Shown here one piece after another: positions 1 through 8,644 of a stretch of 64,000 nt of DNA. The notes beneath the pieces are model-generated. The model saw only the letters and a program-made list of their open reading frames with translations. It made no database searches and was not told the origin of the DNA. Made by a program: the position numbers and the translations under genes. Origin of the DNA: Desulfobacteraceae bacterium UBA2174 (GTDB lineage: Bacteria > Desulfobacterota > Desulfobacteria > Desulfobacterales > UBA2174); NCBI GenBank assembly GCA_002327445.1, contig DCWA01000013.1, forward strand, positions 24,277 to 88,276, read 5' to 3'. The number at the start of each line of letters is the position of its first letter. Position 1 is the first letter of the stretch.

Positions 1-431
1 CCGGAGATATTTCGCCCCTTCCGGGTCGTCTTCCGTCGACTCGTTCCGATGAACATGGATTCCGGATCAAGTCCGGAATGACGGGAAAAGGCCGGACGAA
101 TCCGGGTTCCTTCAGTCATCTCGGGGTCCATTTCGAACGGCTGAAAATATCCAGTAGCATTTCCAGGCAATTACGCGTCATCACATACGAGGCCAAGGAG
201 CCACCAACACCGGCTTGTTGGTCTGCAGCACGCTTCCTGAAAATGCGCCTTCTCCCAACCCCGGCCGCGGCCCCCCCACATGACGATTGCACCGCAATTT
301 TTTGATCAGGAGATGACGCGCATGATCTGTTTTCCGTTATTTCCGTAAATGTCAAACCCTGCTCAGTCCCCCGGCATAGCCAGGGGTTTACTTATTGGCA
401 ATTAACTTGCGCTTTAGGGCTAGGCGATTCC
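1..431. other. intergenic region with no recognisable gene
   Basis: No reading frame here resembles a known protein. The stretch carries a short GTCCGGAATGACGG-type fragment near 70-85, related to the dispersed repeats elsewhere in the window. A hairpin-capable segment near 370-390 lies downstream of the minus-strand badI-like gene but has no run of T after it, so I do not call it a terminator. Confidence 0.5.
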
Positions 432-1226
432 TTACTTCCGATACTGCGTGAAATCCGGTTTCCGTTTTTCCATGAACGCGTTTTTGCCTTCGATGGATTC
501 GTCGGTATCGTAAAACAGGCTCAATCCGCCAACCCCAAGATTGGTGATGCCCACAACCCCGTCGGTTTCGGCATGGAAGGCGTACTTGAGCATCTTTAAG
601 GCTGTCGGACTCTTTTCCAAAAGCGCCTGGCACCATTTGTCGACTTCACCGTCCAACTCCTCCGGAGCCACCACCGCATTGACCAGGCCCATGTCCAGCG
701 CTTCCCGTGCGGTGTAAAGCCGGCACATGTACCAGATCTCCTTTGCCTTTTTCAGCCCCACGCAACGCACCAGGTCCCCGGTCCCAAACCCGGGGTCGAA
801 ACTGCCGACCTTGGGCCCGGCCTGGCCCAGCTTGGCGGTATCGGCCGCGATGGACAAGTCGCATACCACCTGAAAAACATGGCCACCACCGATGGCATAC
901 CCGTTCACCCGCGCAATAACCGGCTTGGGAATGGATCGGATCAGCCCAGAAACGGTCTGCCAAGCAACCTCCACCGGAAGCGCCGCTATGGTGCCCGCAT
1001 ATCCTCCCTTGTCGCGGATGGATTGATCGCCTCCGGTGCAGAATGCCTTCTCGCCGACCCCTGTAAAGACGACGACCCCCACACCGGAATCAACCCAGGC
1101 ATCGGTCAACGCCTTGTTGAGCTCCAACAATGTCACCGGCGTGCAGGCATTGTATTTTTCGGGCCTGTTGATGGCAATGCGCGCAACTCCGTTCTTCTTC
1201 TCGTAGATGATCTCCTCAAAATTCAT
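432..1226 (-). CDS. badI: 2-ketocyclohexanecarboxyl-CoA hydrolase (BadI-like, MenB/crotonase family)
   Basis: A 264-residue crotonase-fold protein. In Rhodopseudomonas BadI opens the ring of 2-ketocyclohexanecarboxyl-CoA hydrolytically to pimeloyl-CoA. Visible motifs are those shared by BadI and MenB: AFCTGGDQS near residues 60-70, YAIGGGH near 110, GPKVGSFDPGFGTG in the middle, KEIWYMCRLYTAREALDMGL, and the C-terminal LFYDTDES...EKRKPDFTQYRK. The WYMC and DTDES segments resemble BadI more than MenB, and no other menaquinone gene is nearby. It is the last gene of a minus-strand run with an acyl-CoA dehydrogenase, a CoA ligase and a BadH-like dehydrogenase, which supports ring cleavage. MenB remains the alternative. 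Confidence 0.8.
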   Translation of the reverse strand: MNFEEIIYEKKNGVARIAINRPEKYNACTPVTLLELNKALTDAWVDSGVGVVVFTGVGEKAFCTGGDQSIRDKGGYAGTIAALPVEVAWQTVSGLIRSIPKPVIARVNGYAIGGGHVFQVVCDLSIAADTAKLGQAGPKVGSFDPGFGTGDLVRCVGLKKAKEIWYMCRLYTAREALDMGLVNAVVAPEELDGEVDKWCQALLEKSPTALKMLKYAFHAETDGVVGITNLGVGGLSLFYDTDESIEGKNAFMEKRKPDFTQYRK

Positions 1227-1258
1227 TTGCTCTCCTCCCTCGATGAATGGATAATTTT

Positions 1259-2422
1259 TCAGTGACGATAGTTGTAGGAAAGATAAGCCCTGCCCATCAG
1301 TTCCCGTTGCACGACCAGTTTGGACACCTGGGGGGTGCCGTCCGCGATTTCGATCGCCAGGACATCCCGGAGACGCTGTTCAAGAGGATAGTCTTTGGTG
1401 TAGCCATAGTGGCCGTGCAACACGATGCAGTCGCGGATGGCATTGGTGGAAAAACGGGGCGCCATCCATTTGACCATCCCGGCCTCCTTGGTGCTGGACT
1501 GCCCCTTGTCTCTTAGCCAAAGCGCCTTGTAGCAGAGCAACCGCACCGCCTCCAGGAGGCTAACGTGCTCGACGAGCGGAAAAGAGACGCCTTCAAAAGA
1601 GGCCAAGGGGCGCCCAAAGGCGATGCGCTCCTTGACATGCGCAATGGTCTCCTGGAGCGATACCATGGCCGGGGCGATGGCTTCCAGGCAGAGAAAGATG
1701 CGGCTGATGTCAAATCCCTGCATGGCCAGCTTGAACCCCGCCCCCTCCTCGCCGATCAAACAGGTTGCGGGGATTTCGACGTTCTGAAAAAAAATCGAGC
1801 CCCTTACAATTGCATTGCACCCCAGATCCTCATAAGCCTGTTTCGAAACTCCGGGAAGATTGCAGGGAACCACGAAACAGCTGACCCCTCTGGCACCGGT
1901 TCCGGCTTCTGTCCGGGCGAACACTAGGGCGAAATCGGCATCCATAATCGCGGTAATGCCCGATTTTTCGCCATTGAGAATATAGGCGGCCCCCTTTTTT
2001 TGAGCCGTTGCCTGAAGGGCGGCGGCATCGGTCCCGGATCCGGGTTCGGTTAAACAGAAAGCGGTGATCTGCTCGCCGGCGAGAAAGGGTTCGAGAAACT
2101 TCTTTTTAACTTCCTTGCTGCCATGCTCCAGCAGGCCGGCACACAGGTGCCCCGCCACGTGCGTCGACATGGTGAGGCTGCAGTCACCGCGGGAAAGCTC
2201 TTCACACACAATACCCTCGGTGACAAAAGATTCCCCAAGCCCGCCGTCCTTCTGGTTTACGGAGACTCCAAGAAATCCGAGTTCCCCCATTTTCCGAACC
2301 AGTTCCCGGGGATAAGTTTTTTCGCGATCCCACTTGCTGTAATATGGCGCCAGTTCTTCCCGGGCAAACCGCCGAACTTCATTTTGGATCATTTTTTGAT
2401 CCTTGTTCAGCTCAAAATCCAT
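1259..2422 (-). CDS. acyl-CoA dehydrogenase, probable cyclohexanecarboxyl-CoA dehydrogenase (AliB-like)
   Basis: A 387-residue FAD-dependent acyl-CoA dehydrogenase of ordinary length. FAD and substrate motifs are present (AFCLTEPGSGTDA at 121-133; GHYGYTKDYPLEQRLRD at 337-353). Where most relatives have the catalytic Glu in a YEGT motif, this protein has Ala-Asp-Gly-Thr, giving Asp361 as the possible base. The gene lies 32 bases before the badI-like gene and after an acyl-CoA ligase, so the likely substrate is cyclohexanecarboxyl-CoA, oxidised to the 1-ene with electrons passed to ETF. Substrate is inferred from context. It could instead be another cyclic acyl-CoA dehydrogenase; the Asp91 signature I recall for cyclohex-1-ene-1-carboxyl-CoA dehydrogenase is not seen (Gly at 91). 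Confidence 0.75.
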   Translation of the reverse strand: MDFELNKDQKMIQNEVRRFAREELAPYYSKWDREKTYPRELVRKMGELGFLGVSVNQKDGGLGESFVTEGIVCEELSRGDCSLTMSTHVAGHLCAGLLEHGSKEVKKKFLEPFLAGEQITAFCLTEPGSGTDAAALQATAQKKGAAYILNGEKSGITAIMDADFALVFARTEAGTGARGVSCFVVPCNLPGVSKQAYEDLGCNAIVRGSIFFQNVEIPATCLIGEEGAGFKLAMQGFDISRIFLCLEAIAPAMVSLQETIAHVKERIAFGRPLASFEGVSFPLVEHVSLLEAVRLLCYKALWLRDKGQSSTKEAGMVKWMAPRFSTNAIRDCIVLHGHYGYTKDYPLEQRLRDVLAIEIADGTPQVSKLVVQRELMGRAYLSYNYRH

Positions 2423-2607
2423 TCCGTGACCCTCTCTTCGCTAGAAATTCCGAACATAGCAGAGCGTTTCTTATTTATCTGATTTCGACCGAAGGAAGAA
2501 ATCCAAAAACCCATGAACATCAAAATATTTTTCGTTTTACTCGGAATCACGGCATTGATAGGTTCTTTAAGAAACGCCCTTATAGTCTATTTTTGATCGG
2601 GTTAGAA

Positions 2608-4275
2608 TCAGGGCTTTTCCAGCAAACCTTTCTGCAAATCTTCTTTAGCCCAATTTCTGACTTGATAATGGATCAGTTTCCCGGTTGCGGTCATAGGTAA
2701 TTTATCGACAAATTTGTATAACCGGGGGCGTTTGTATCTCGAAAGCATTGGATGATTCTGACAGTGAGTATCCAGCGCCCGGGCTGTAAGTGAATCGTCG
2801 GCTTTGATGACATAGGCGACAACGAGTTCTCCCCATTTCTCGTCCGGGACCCCTACTACCACACAACCGGACACCCCGGGATGCTCATTCAGCGCCTCTT
2901 CTACCTGAACCGGTTGCACATTTTCACCACCCGATATGATCATGTCATCCTTGCGACCGACAATGGTGACATATTGTTGTTCGTTCCAGGTGGCCAAATC
3001 TCCGATATAAACCCAACCATTGTAGAATTTTTTACGTGCTTCGTCCGGCTTGTTGATATAATCATAAGCACATTTTGCGGGGGATCTAACAATGACTTCG
3101 CCCACGGTCTTGTTGTCTTTCGGAACCGTCTGCTCCGGCTCCGCCAATCGATCGGGCAACAGCTCCACCACCGCCATATCGTCATCCGTGCAAGAACGAC
3201 CCGCAGTCCCAGCCATTTCAGGGAGGTCAAAAGGCCTCAAGAAGGTGTTCCAAAAGGCTTCCGTTGTACCATAACCGTTGAAAATGTTCTTTGTGAGGAC
3301 CTCATGACATTGAATGCACAATTTTTTCTCCAAGGGAGCCCCCATGGTGACGATGCCTTTTAAGGAACTCAGATCCCGGTTCTTTGCGATCTGCTCATCT
3401 TTTAACATCTTTAACGTGATTGGCGCACCGATCAGATAGGTCAACCGATACTTTTGCACATAATCAAGAACAGTTTCCGCAGAGAAAGACCTTAGCGCAA
3501 CGACTTCTCCGCCGATGTACAAAGTAGGATTTGGCCCCCCGGAATACAAGCCGCCACGGTGAAACCAAGGAGTCATATTCAGCGTCTTATCCAATGGGGA
3601 GAGCGGAAAGTGAATGATCGGATCATGCGCACTCAATATCTCATTCACGTTGTTAATCGGGACACCTTTGGGCATTCCCGTGGTGCCGGATGTATAAAGC
3701 CTCGTTACCTCGTCGTATATGTGGCTTGGCCGCTCTATTCCAGGTTCTTGATCGGAGTAACCTTGAACATATTCATCATAGGAAATGGCCCCCGCAATGG
3801 GGTGTTGTTTTCCGGTAATGTCCACCATAATCACCTTTTCGGGTTTATGCTCGGCCATCTCCAAGGCTTTTTGGGCAACATCAGCAATTTCCGCGTCATA
3901 AAAATAGATCTTCGGCTTGCTATCATTCAAAATATAAGCGGTTTCCCCATACGAGAGCCTAAAATTAATCGGGCAGTTGATAGCGCCAATTTTTTGAGGC
4001 GCCAAATAGAGAAATACAAATTCAGCGCAATTAAAAAGTTGATACATCACCACATCATTTTTTCCAACGCCGCTTTTCATCAGCGCATGGGCCAGCCTAT
4101 TGACCTCACTATTTAGCCGGGGATAGCTCCACGTCTTTTCCCTGAAAGGACAAGTTACCGCATTACGCTCTGAAAAGCGCTTTACATTTCTCATAAAGCC
4201 TGAAATGTATGTAAAGGTATTCTCGAAAGTATCAATGAACATTTCGGAATTATATGTTTGGCTGTGTCCTTTCAT
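2608..4275 (-). CDS. AMP-forming acyl-CoA ligase (possible cyclohexanecarboxylate-CoA ligase)
   Basis: A 555-residue ANL-family ligase that activates a carboxylic acid with ATP and CoA. The P-loop LYTSGTTGMPKGVP, the GYGTTEAFW motif, the adenylate-binding GWVYIGDLATW, and the C-terminal hinge GRKDDMIISGGENVQP and catalytic-lysine region PMTATGKLIHYQVR are all visible. The start at 4275 is preferred over one at 4299 because GGGAGG lies just upstream. It lies between the BadH-like gene (40 bases upstream) and the AliB-like gene, so it probably makes the ring acyl-CoA substrate. The coding sequence is visibly more AT-rich than most of the window. Exact substrate cannot be told from sequence. Confidence 0.8.
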   Translation of the reverse strand: MKGHSQTYNSEMFIDTFENTFTYISGFMRNVKRFSERNAVTCPFREKTWSYPRLNSEVNRLAHALMKSGVGKNDVVMYQLFNCAEFVFLYLAPQKIGAINCPINFRLSYGETAYILNDSKPKIYFYDAEIADVAQKALEMAEHKPEKVIMVDITGKQHPIAGAISYDEYVQGYSDQEPGIERPSHIYDEVTRLYTSGTTGMPKGVPINNVNEILSAHDPIIHFPLSPLDKTLNMTPWFHRGGLYSGGPNPTLYIGGEVVALRSFSAETVLDYVQKYRLTYLIGAPITLKMLKDEQIAKNRDLSSLKGIVTMGAPLEKKLCIQCHEVLTKNIFNGYGTTEAFWNTFLRPFDLPEMAGTAGRSCTDDDMAVVELLPDRLAEPEQTVPKDNKTVGEVIVRSPAKCAYDYINKPDEARKKFYNGWVYIGDLATWNEQQYVTIVGRKDDMIISGGENVQPVQVEEALNEHPGVSGCVVVGVPDEKWGELVVAYVIKADDSLTARALDTHCQNHPMLSRYKRPRLYKFVDKLPMTATGKLIHYQVRNWAKEDLQKGLLEKP

Positions 4276-4315
4276 CCAAACCTCCCTTTCGGTTTTCAAA
4301 ACCGCGGATATCAGC

Positions 4316-5080
4316 TTAACACATCGTCAATCCTCCGCTGACACTCAAAACTTGACCAGTGATAAAATTAGCTTTATCAGAAGCAAAAAAAACTACCGCG
4401 GCCGCAATTTCTTCCGGCGTACCCGTTCGATTCAAAGGGATGATCTTCTCCATTTTTGATAGAATTTTTTTGGCAAATTCACTCTCCTCCTGCATTTGAC
4501 GGGTCATTGGAGTATCGGTTGGACCAGGACAAATCACATTGACCGTTATTTGATTTCTTGCGACTTCTCTTGCCAGTGATTTGCTGAAAGAAATGATGGC
4601 CCCCTTGGCCCCGGCATATACCGCCTCACCGCTGCTGCCGACGCGGGCCGCATCCGAACCGATATTTATTATTTTACCATAGTTTTTCGCGATCATGTCT
4701 TCAAGGACCGTATAGCAGCAATTCAAGACACCCTTGTAATTGATATCAACGACCTTATCCCAAAAATCGGGAGTCGTCTTGATAAATGGAATCATTCGGT
4801 CCCATCCGGCATTGTTGACCAATACGTCGATGATCCCGAATTCGTTCTTCACCGTGGTCACCGCTTTTTTCACTTTCTCTAAATCGGTAATATCCACCTG
4901 TACCGCCATGGCCTCGCCGTTTGATCCCTTGATCTCCTCGGTCGTTTTTTCTGCCGCGGCATAGTTAATATCGGCGATGGCCACTTTGGCGCCTTGCATC
5001 GCCATAGCAAAAGAAATTGCTTTTCCAATTCCCTGGGCCCCGCCAGTCACCAGCGCGATACGTCCTTTAAGTTCAGCCAT
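4316..5080 (-). CDS. badH: 2-hydroxycyclohexanecarboxyl-CoA dehydrogenase (BadH-like SDR)
   Basis: A 254-residue short-chain dehydrogenase. BadH oxidises 2-hydroxycyclohexanecarboxyl-CoA to the 2-keto form with NAD+, just before ring cleavage by BadI. The nucleotide-binding TGGAQGIG near residue 10, NNAGWD near 88, and the Ser/Tyr/Lys active site in SDAARVGSSGEAVYAGAKGA are present. NNAGWD, SDAARVGSSGEAVYA and FITGQVLSVSGGLTM are shared with Rhodopseudomonas BadH as I recall it. The start at 5080 follows AAGGAGG at ideal spacing. It heads the short run badH-ligase-aliB-badI and is relatively AT-rich. Other SDR substrates remain possible, but the context fits well. Confidence 0.82.
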   Translation of the reverse strand: MAELKGRIALVTGGAQGIGKAISFAMAMQGAKVAIADINYAAAEKTTEEIKGSNGEAMAVQVDITDLEKVKKAVTTVKNEFGIIDVLVNNAGWDRMIPFIKTTPDFWDKVVDINYKGVLNCCYTVLEDMIAKNYGKIINIGSDAARVGSSGEAVYAGAKGAIISFSKSLAREVARNQITVNVICPGPTDTPMTRQMQEESEFAKKILSKMEKIIPLNRTGTPEEIAAAVVFFASDKANFITGQVLSVSGGLTMC

Positions 5081-5221
5081 TCGATCCTCCTTTTCGATAT
5101 TTTTATTTCCCGATTCCGCGGACGTTTTTTGCCGCACCGACCACCATACGGCCGTATTCGCCCATAGGGGACAACGCTTCCTGTCCGAGAATAAAGTGAC
5201 ATTTCCTCGTTGCCAATAATT

Positions 5222-5374
5222 GATAATGTCGTAAAAAAGCCGAAAACAGCCACTGTCATTCCGAGAAGCTTGCGACGAGGAATCTCAACCATCCGCTATT
5301 ATTATACATTCCGTTTTACGAAGAGATCCCTCGCTGCGCTCGGGATGACAATTCGGATTTTTTACGAAGGCATC
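5222..5374. repeat. ~150-bp dispersed repeat element, copy A
   Basis: A non-coding element whose ends are imperfect inverted repeats: one side begins TCGTAAAAAAGCCGAAAAC and the other ends in TTCGGATTTTTTACGA. Inside are the paired modules TGTCATTCCGAG...CGAGGAATCTC and GAGATCCCTCG...CGGGATGACA. A near-identical copy in the opposite orientation lies at 11700-11852, and a half copy at 60362-60422. The remaining bases from 5081 to 5391 hold the badH ribosome-binding site but no other gene I can recognise. Confidence 0.85.
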
Positions 5375-5391
5375 ATATTTGTCTCCGCCGC

Positions 5392-6582
5392 TTATGATCG
5401 CATCAAATTCTCCCAGACCATAGTGTACCCCTGACCGCGTCCGACGCACATTGTGGTCAGTCCATAACGAAAAGCCGGATTCTCTTTGAAATGGCCCTTC
5501 ATGAAAGCGACCAGCCGAGGCCCCGAAGCCGCCAGCGGATGCCCGTAGGCAATGGCGCCGCCCCAAGGATTCACCCGGGCATCCCGGGAATCGATCCCCA
5601 GCCGGTCCAGATCGTAGAGGGCCTGAACGGCGAAAGCCTCGTTGAGCTCGATGATATCGATGTAGCCAACCCCAAGCCCCGCGCGATCGAGTGCCTTTTT
5701 CGTGGCCGGGACCGGAGCGGTCCCCATGATCCTCGGATCCACCGCCGCCACGCCGGTGGACACCCACCGCATCACCGGCCGGATCCCCAGAGAATCGGCC
5801 TTCTCCCGGCTCATCAAGAGTACGGCGGCGGCACCGTCGTTGAGACCGGAGGCATTGCCCGCGGTAACGCACCCGTTTTCCCTGAAGGCTGGTTTCAAGG
5901 CGGCCAACCCCTCCAGGGTGGTGTTCGGCCTGGGGTGTTGATCGGTGTCCGCCAGAATTTCGGAACCGTCCGCGAGGGTGACCTTCATGGGAACGAGCAT
6001 TTCCTTCATCTTGCCGGCACGGATGGCACTGTCGGCCTTCTGCTGGCTTTCCAGGGCATAGGCATCGGACATCTCACGGGTGAACTCCGGAAACCGGTCG
6101 TGGATGTTCTCCGCGGTCAACCCCATGTTGAAGGCCGTCTTGTCCCCCAATGCCACTTCCGCCCGGGGGTGGTTGTCCCGCATGTACCCCATGGGCAGAT
6201 GCCCCATGTGCTCCACCCCACCGGCGATGAGGCAGTCGGCGCTGCCGGCGGCGATGGCGTTCGCGGCAAACCCCACCGCGGTCAGGCCGCCGGCGCACAT
6301 CCGATCCAGGGAGCAACCGGGAATCTCCCAGCCCCAACCGGCCAGCATGGAGATCATCCGGCCGATGGTACCGCCTTGTTCCCCGATCTGATTGGTGGCC
6401 CCCCATATCACGTCTTCGATCATGCCCACCGTTAGCGCCGGGTTGCGTTCAACGAGGGCCTTGAGCACCGTGATGGAGAGATCGTCGGCGCGTGTTTTCC
6501 AAAAAATGCCTTTTTCGCCGGCCCGCCCGAATGCCGTGCGGACCGCATCCACCACCACCACTTCCCGAATCGTCCGTTTCAA
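5392..6582 (-). CDS. acetyl-CoA C-acyltransferase (thiolase)
   Basis: A thiolase of about 396 residues for the last step of a beta-oxidation spiral, probably 3-ketopimeloyl-CoA or a related intermediate. The acylated Cys is in SLDRMCAGGLTAVG, the GNASGLNDGAAA and NEAFAVQAL motifs follow, and the His lies in AYGHPLAASGPR. The C-terminal active-site motif reads CVGRGQGY, with Arg where many thiolases have Gly. The start is probably the TTG at 6580-6582, because AAGGAG sits about 8 bases upstream; an ATG at 6609 would overlap an older thiolase tail. It ends just short of repeat copy A and follows acyl-CoA and hydroxyacyl-CoA dehydrogenase genes in one operon. Confidence 0.9.
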   Translation of the reverse strand: MKRTIREVVVVDAVRTAFGRAGEKGIFWKTRADDLSITVLKALVERNPALTVGMIEDVIWGATNQIGEQGGTIGRMISMLAGWGWEIPGCSLDRMCAGGLTAVGFAANAIAAGSADCLIAGGVEHMGHLPMGYMRDNHPRAEVALGDKTAFNMGLTAENIHDRFPEFTREMSDAYALESQQKADSAIRAGKMKEMLVPMKVTLADGSEILADTDQHPRPNTTLEGLAALKPAFRENGCVTAGNASGLNDGAAAVLLMSREKADSLGIRPVMRWVSTGVAAVDPRIMGTAPVPATKKALDRAGLGVGYIDIIELNEAFAVQALYDLDRLGIDSRDARVNPWGGAIAYGHPLAASGPRLVAFMKGHFKENPAFRYGLTTMCVGRGQGYTMVWENLMRS

Positions 6583-6601
6583 CTGTCTGCTCTCCTTATC
6601 G

Positions 6602-6775
6602 TCAACCATCGCTCGCAGCCATGATCCCGGCGATGCCAAGGCCACCGCCGCCGCAAATACACTCCAGCCCGTAGCGCGCGCCCCGCCGCCGCATCTCGTG
6701 GAGCAGGCTCACCAGCACCCGGGTTCCGGTACAGGCGATGGGATGGCCGAGGGAAATTCCGGAGCCGTTGATATT
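6602..6775 (-). pseudogene. C-terminal remnant of a second thiolase
   Basis: Fifty-seven codons ending in a stop encode a typical thiolase C-terminus: NINGSGISLGHPIACTGTR carries the active-site His and CICGGGGLGIAG the second Cys. No N-terminal three-quarters exists: upstream, in another frame, lies the end of the large acyl-CoA dehydrogenase, whose stop is at 6781-6783. The fragment looks like what remained after a deletion between the acyl-CoA dehydrogenase and a thiolase gene. It lacks its own start and ribosome-binding site. The intact thiolase begins about 20 bases downstream, so two thiolase genes probably once stood in tandem. Confidence 0.8.
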
Positions 6776-6780
6776 CTTCG

Positions 6781-8568
6781 TCAAAAGCCACCGTCGGGCA
6801 TATCGACGATCTCGCGTCCGGTGCGCAGGCAGGTTTCGATGTTGGCCAAGGTGTGGGGTAGCGTCGTGTCCACGAAAAAGGTCGCCTGAAGCACTTTGCC
6901 GCGATGAAAATCGTATTTCTTGCCTTTTTTCAGTGAATCCTCGTAGGCGATCAGCGCCATATCCAGCAGGCGCCAGGCCATGGTGACGTCGGAAAAGGCC
7001 AGCAGGGCCGGATACGTGTACGAGGCCCACTGCAGCGGGTCTTTTTGCCTCAGCGCCACCATCTCGGCGGAAGTCTCCCAGAGCCTCGATGCCACCCCGG
7101 CCAGGGCCCGGACCCGGTCCCCCAGTGCCGGGTGCTCCCGATGGGCTTGGCAAAAAGCTTCGATTTCCTCGCGGAAGGCCCGCAGGCAGGCCCCATCCCG
7201 GATCGTCATCTTGCGGCCCATCAGGTCCATGGACTGGATGCCATTGGTGCCTTCGTACAAGGACATGATCTTGGCATCCCGAAGGTACTGCTCCAGTGGA
7301 TAATCCCGGCAGTAGCCGTAGCCGCCCAGGCACTGAATCGCCGTCTCACAAACCCGAAAACCCATATCCGAGCAGTACGCCTTGATGATCGGGGTGAAAA
7401 AATCCACGAGGTCCCGGTAGTGCGTCTTCTCGTCGCCGTCCGGCAATTCCAGGGCCAGATCCGACCAGAAAGCCCCGCTGTAGAGCATGGAGCGCATGCC
7501 ATCCACGACGGCCTTCATCCAGATCAACATGCGCCGCACATCAGGATGCTCGATGATGGGCACCTCTTGCGCCGTTCGTCCCGCAATATCCCGCCCCTGG
7601 CGCCGGTCCCGGGTGTAGGCCAGGGCGTTCCGGTAAGCGGTGCTGGCAAGCGTCATCCCGCTGACCCCGGTGTTGATCCGCGCGGCGTTCATCATCTGAA
7701 ACATGTGGGCCAGGCCCTTGTTTGCCGTTCCGCACAAATAGCCGATGCACTCGTCATGGGCGCCAAAACTGAGCTGGGCCGTCGGGGAGGCATGCAACCC
7801 GAGTTTTTCTTCAATCCCGGTGCAAATGACATCATTGGGGGCACCGAGGGTGCCATCGGCGTTTACCCGGATCTTGGGCACCACGAACAACGAAATTCCC
7901 TTGACCCCCGCCGGCGCACCGTCTATCCGCGCCAGCAACAGGTGAATGACATTTTCCGTCAGGTCGTGATCCCCCCAGGAGATGAAAATCTTGGATCCCT
8001 TGATTTTATAGTGGTCCCCTTCCGGGAAGGCCGTGGTTTCGATCGCCGCCAGATTGGACCCGGCGTTGGGCTCGGTCAAACACATGGTGCCGGTCCAGGT
8101 GCCGCCGAACATTTTCGGAACATAGGTGTTCTTCAACGCCTCGGTGCCGAAGGTTTCGATGAGATGGGCGGCGCCGTGGGTCAGACTTGGCGCCATGTTG
8201 AAGGATTGGCAGGCGCCGTACATCATGTCGTTGATGACGATTCGCATCATGTTGGGGAAGCCCTGCCCCCCGTAGGTCTCGTCCCGCGCGGCGGCGATCC
8301 AACCGTCGGCACCGTATTGTCGATACGCCGACTTGAACTCCGGCGGGCAGTATACGATACCGTTTTCGTAACGCAGGCCGATCTTTTCTCCGATTTCATT
8401 GAGTGGATCGAGCACGCCTTTGGCAAAACCGATCGCCTCGTTGACGAGCAGATCGAGGGTTTTTTCGTCCAGGTCCCGGTATCTTTCAAGGTTGCAAAGG
8501 CTTCCGTATTTCAGTTGATCTTTTAAGATAAAAAAAATGTCTTTTGAGTTTACTTTAAAGTGCGCCAT
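6781..8568 (-). CDS. large acyl-CoA dehydrogenase with C-terminal extension
   Basis: A 595-residue acyl-CoA dehydrogenase of the long subfamily (AcdA/DmdC-like), about 200 residues longer than the common type. An N-terminal helical cap, the FAD motif CLTEPNAGSNLAAIET near 170 and the catalytic Glu in SLYEGTNGIQ near 450 are visible, followed by the extra C-terminal domain ending in TCLRTGREIVDMPDGGF-like residues. In this operon it probably oxidises a dicarboxylyl- or medium-chain acyl-CoA, such as pimeloyl-CoA, feeding the hydroxyacyl-CoA dehydrogenase and thiolase; the substrate is inferred. Its end abuts the thiolase remnant, so its extreme C-terminus may have been trimmed or fused during the deletion. 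Confidence 0.88.
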   Translation of the reverse strand: MAHFKVNSKDIFFILKDQLKYGSLCNLERYRDLDEKTLDLLVNEAIGFAKGVLDPLNEIGEKIGLRYENGIVYCPPEFKSAYRQYGADGWIAAARDETYGGQGFPNMMRIVINDMMYGACQSFNMAPSLTHGAAHLIETFGTEALKNTYVPKMFGGTWTGTMCLTEPNAGSNLAAIETTAFPEGDHYKIKGSKIFISWGDHDLTENVIHLLLARIDGAPAGVKGISLFVVPKIRVNADGTLGAPNDVICTGIEEKLGLHASPTAQLSFGAHDECIGYLCGTANKGLAHMFQMMNAARINTGVSGMTLASTAYRNALAYTRDRRQGRDIAGRTAQEVPIIEHPDVRRMLIWMKAVVDGMRSMLYSGAFWSDLALELPDGDEKTHYRDLVDFFTPIIKAYCSDMGFRVCETAIQCLGGYGYCRDYPLEQYLRDAKIMSLYEGTNGIQSMDLMGRKMTIRDGACLRAFREEIEAFCQAHREHPALGDRVRALAGVASRLWETSAEMVALRQKDPLQWASYTYPALLAFSDVTMAWRLLDMALIAYEDSLKKGKKYDFHRGKVLQATFFVDTTLPHTLANIETCLRTGREIVDMPDGGF

Positions 8569-8644
8569 TGTTTATTTCCATTTGACGACTTCTTACGAAC
8601 TCATCATTCGTGGCCGACGTCAATGAATCCATCAAAAAAAGATT

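Noticed and set aside
432..1226. MenB (dihydroxynaphthoyl-CoA synthase) as the primary call
   Set aside because: The family is close, but neighbours are BadH-like, AliB-like and a CoA ligase, no menaquinone genes are present, and several segments fit BadI better.
6602..7333. A 243-codon minus-strand open frame as a full gene
   Set aside because: Only its last 57 codons resemble a protein (thiolase tail); the rest is the acyl-CoA dehydrogenase read in another frame.
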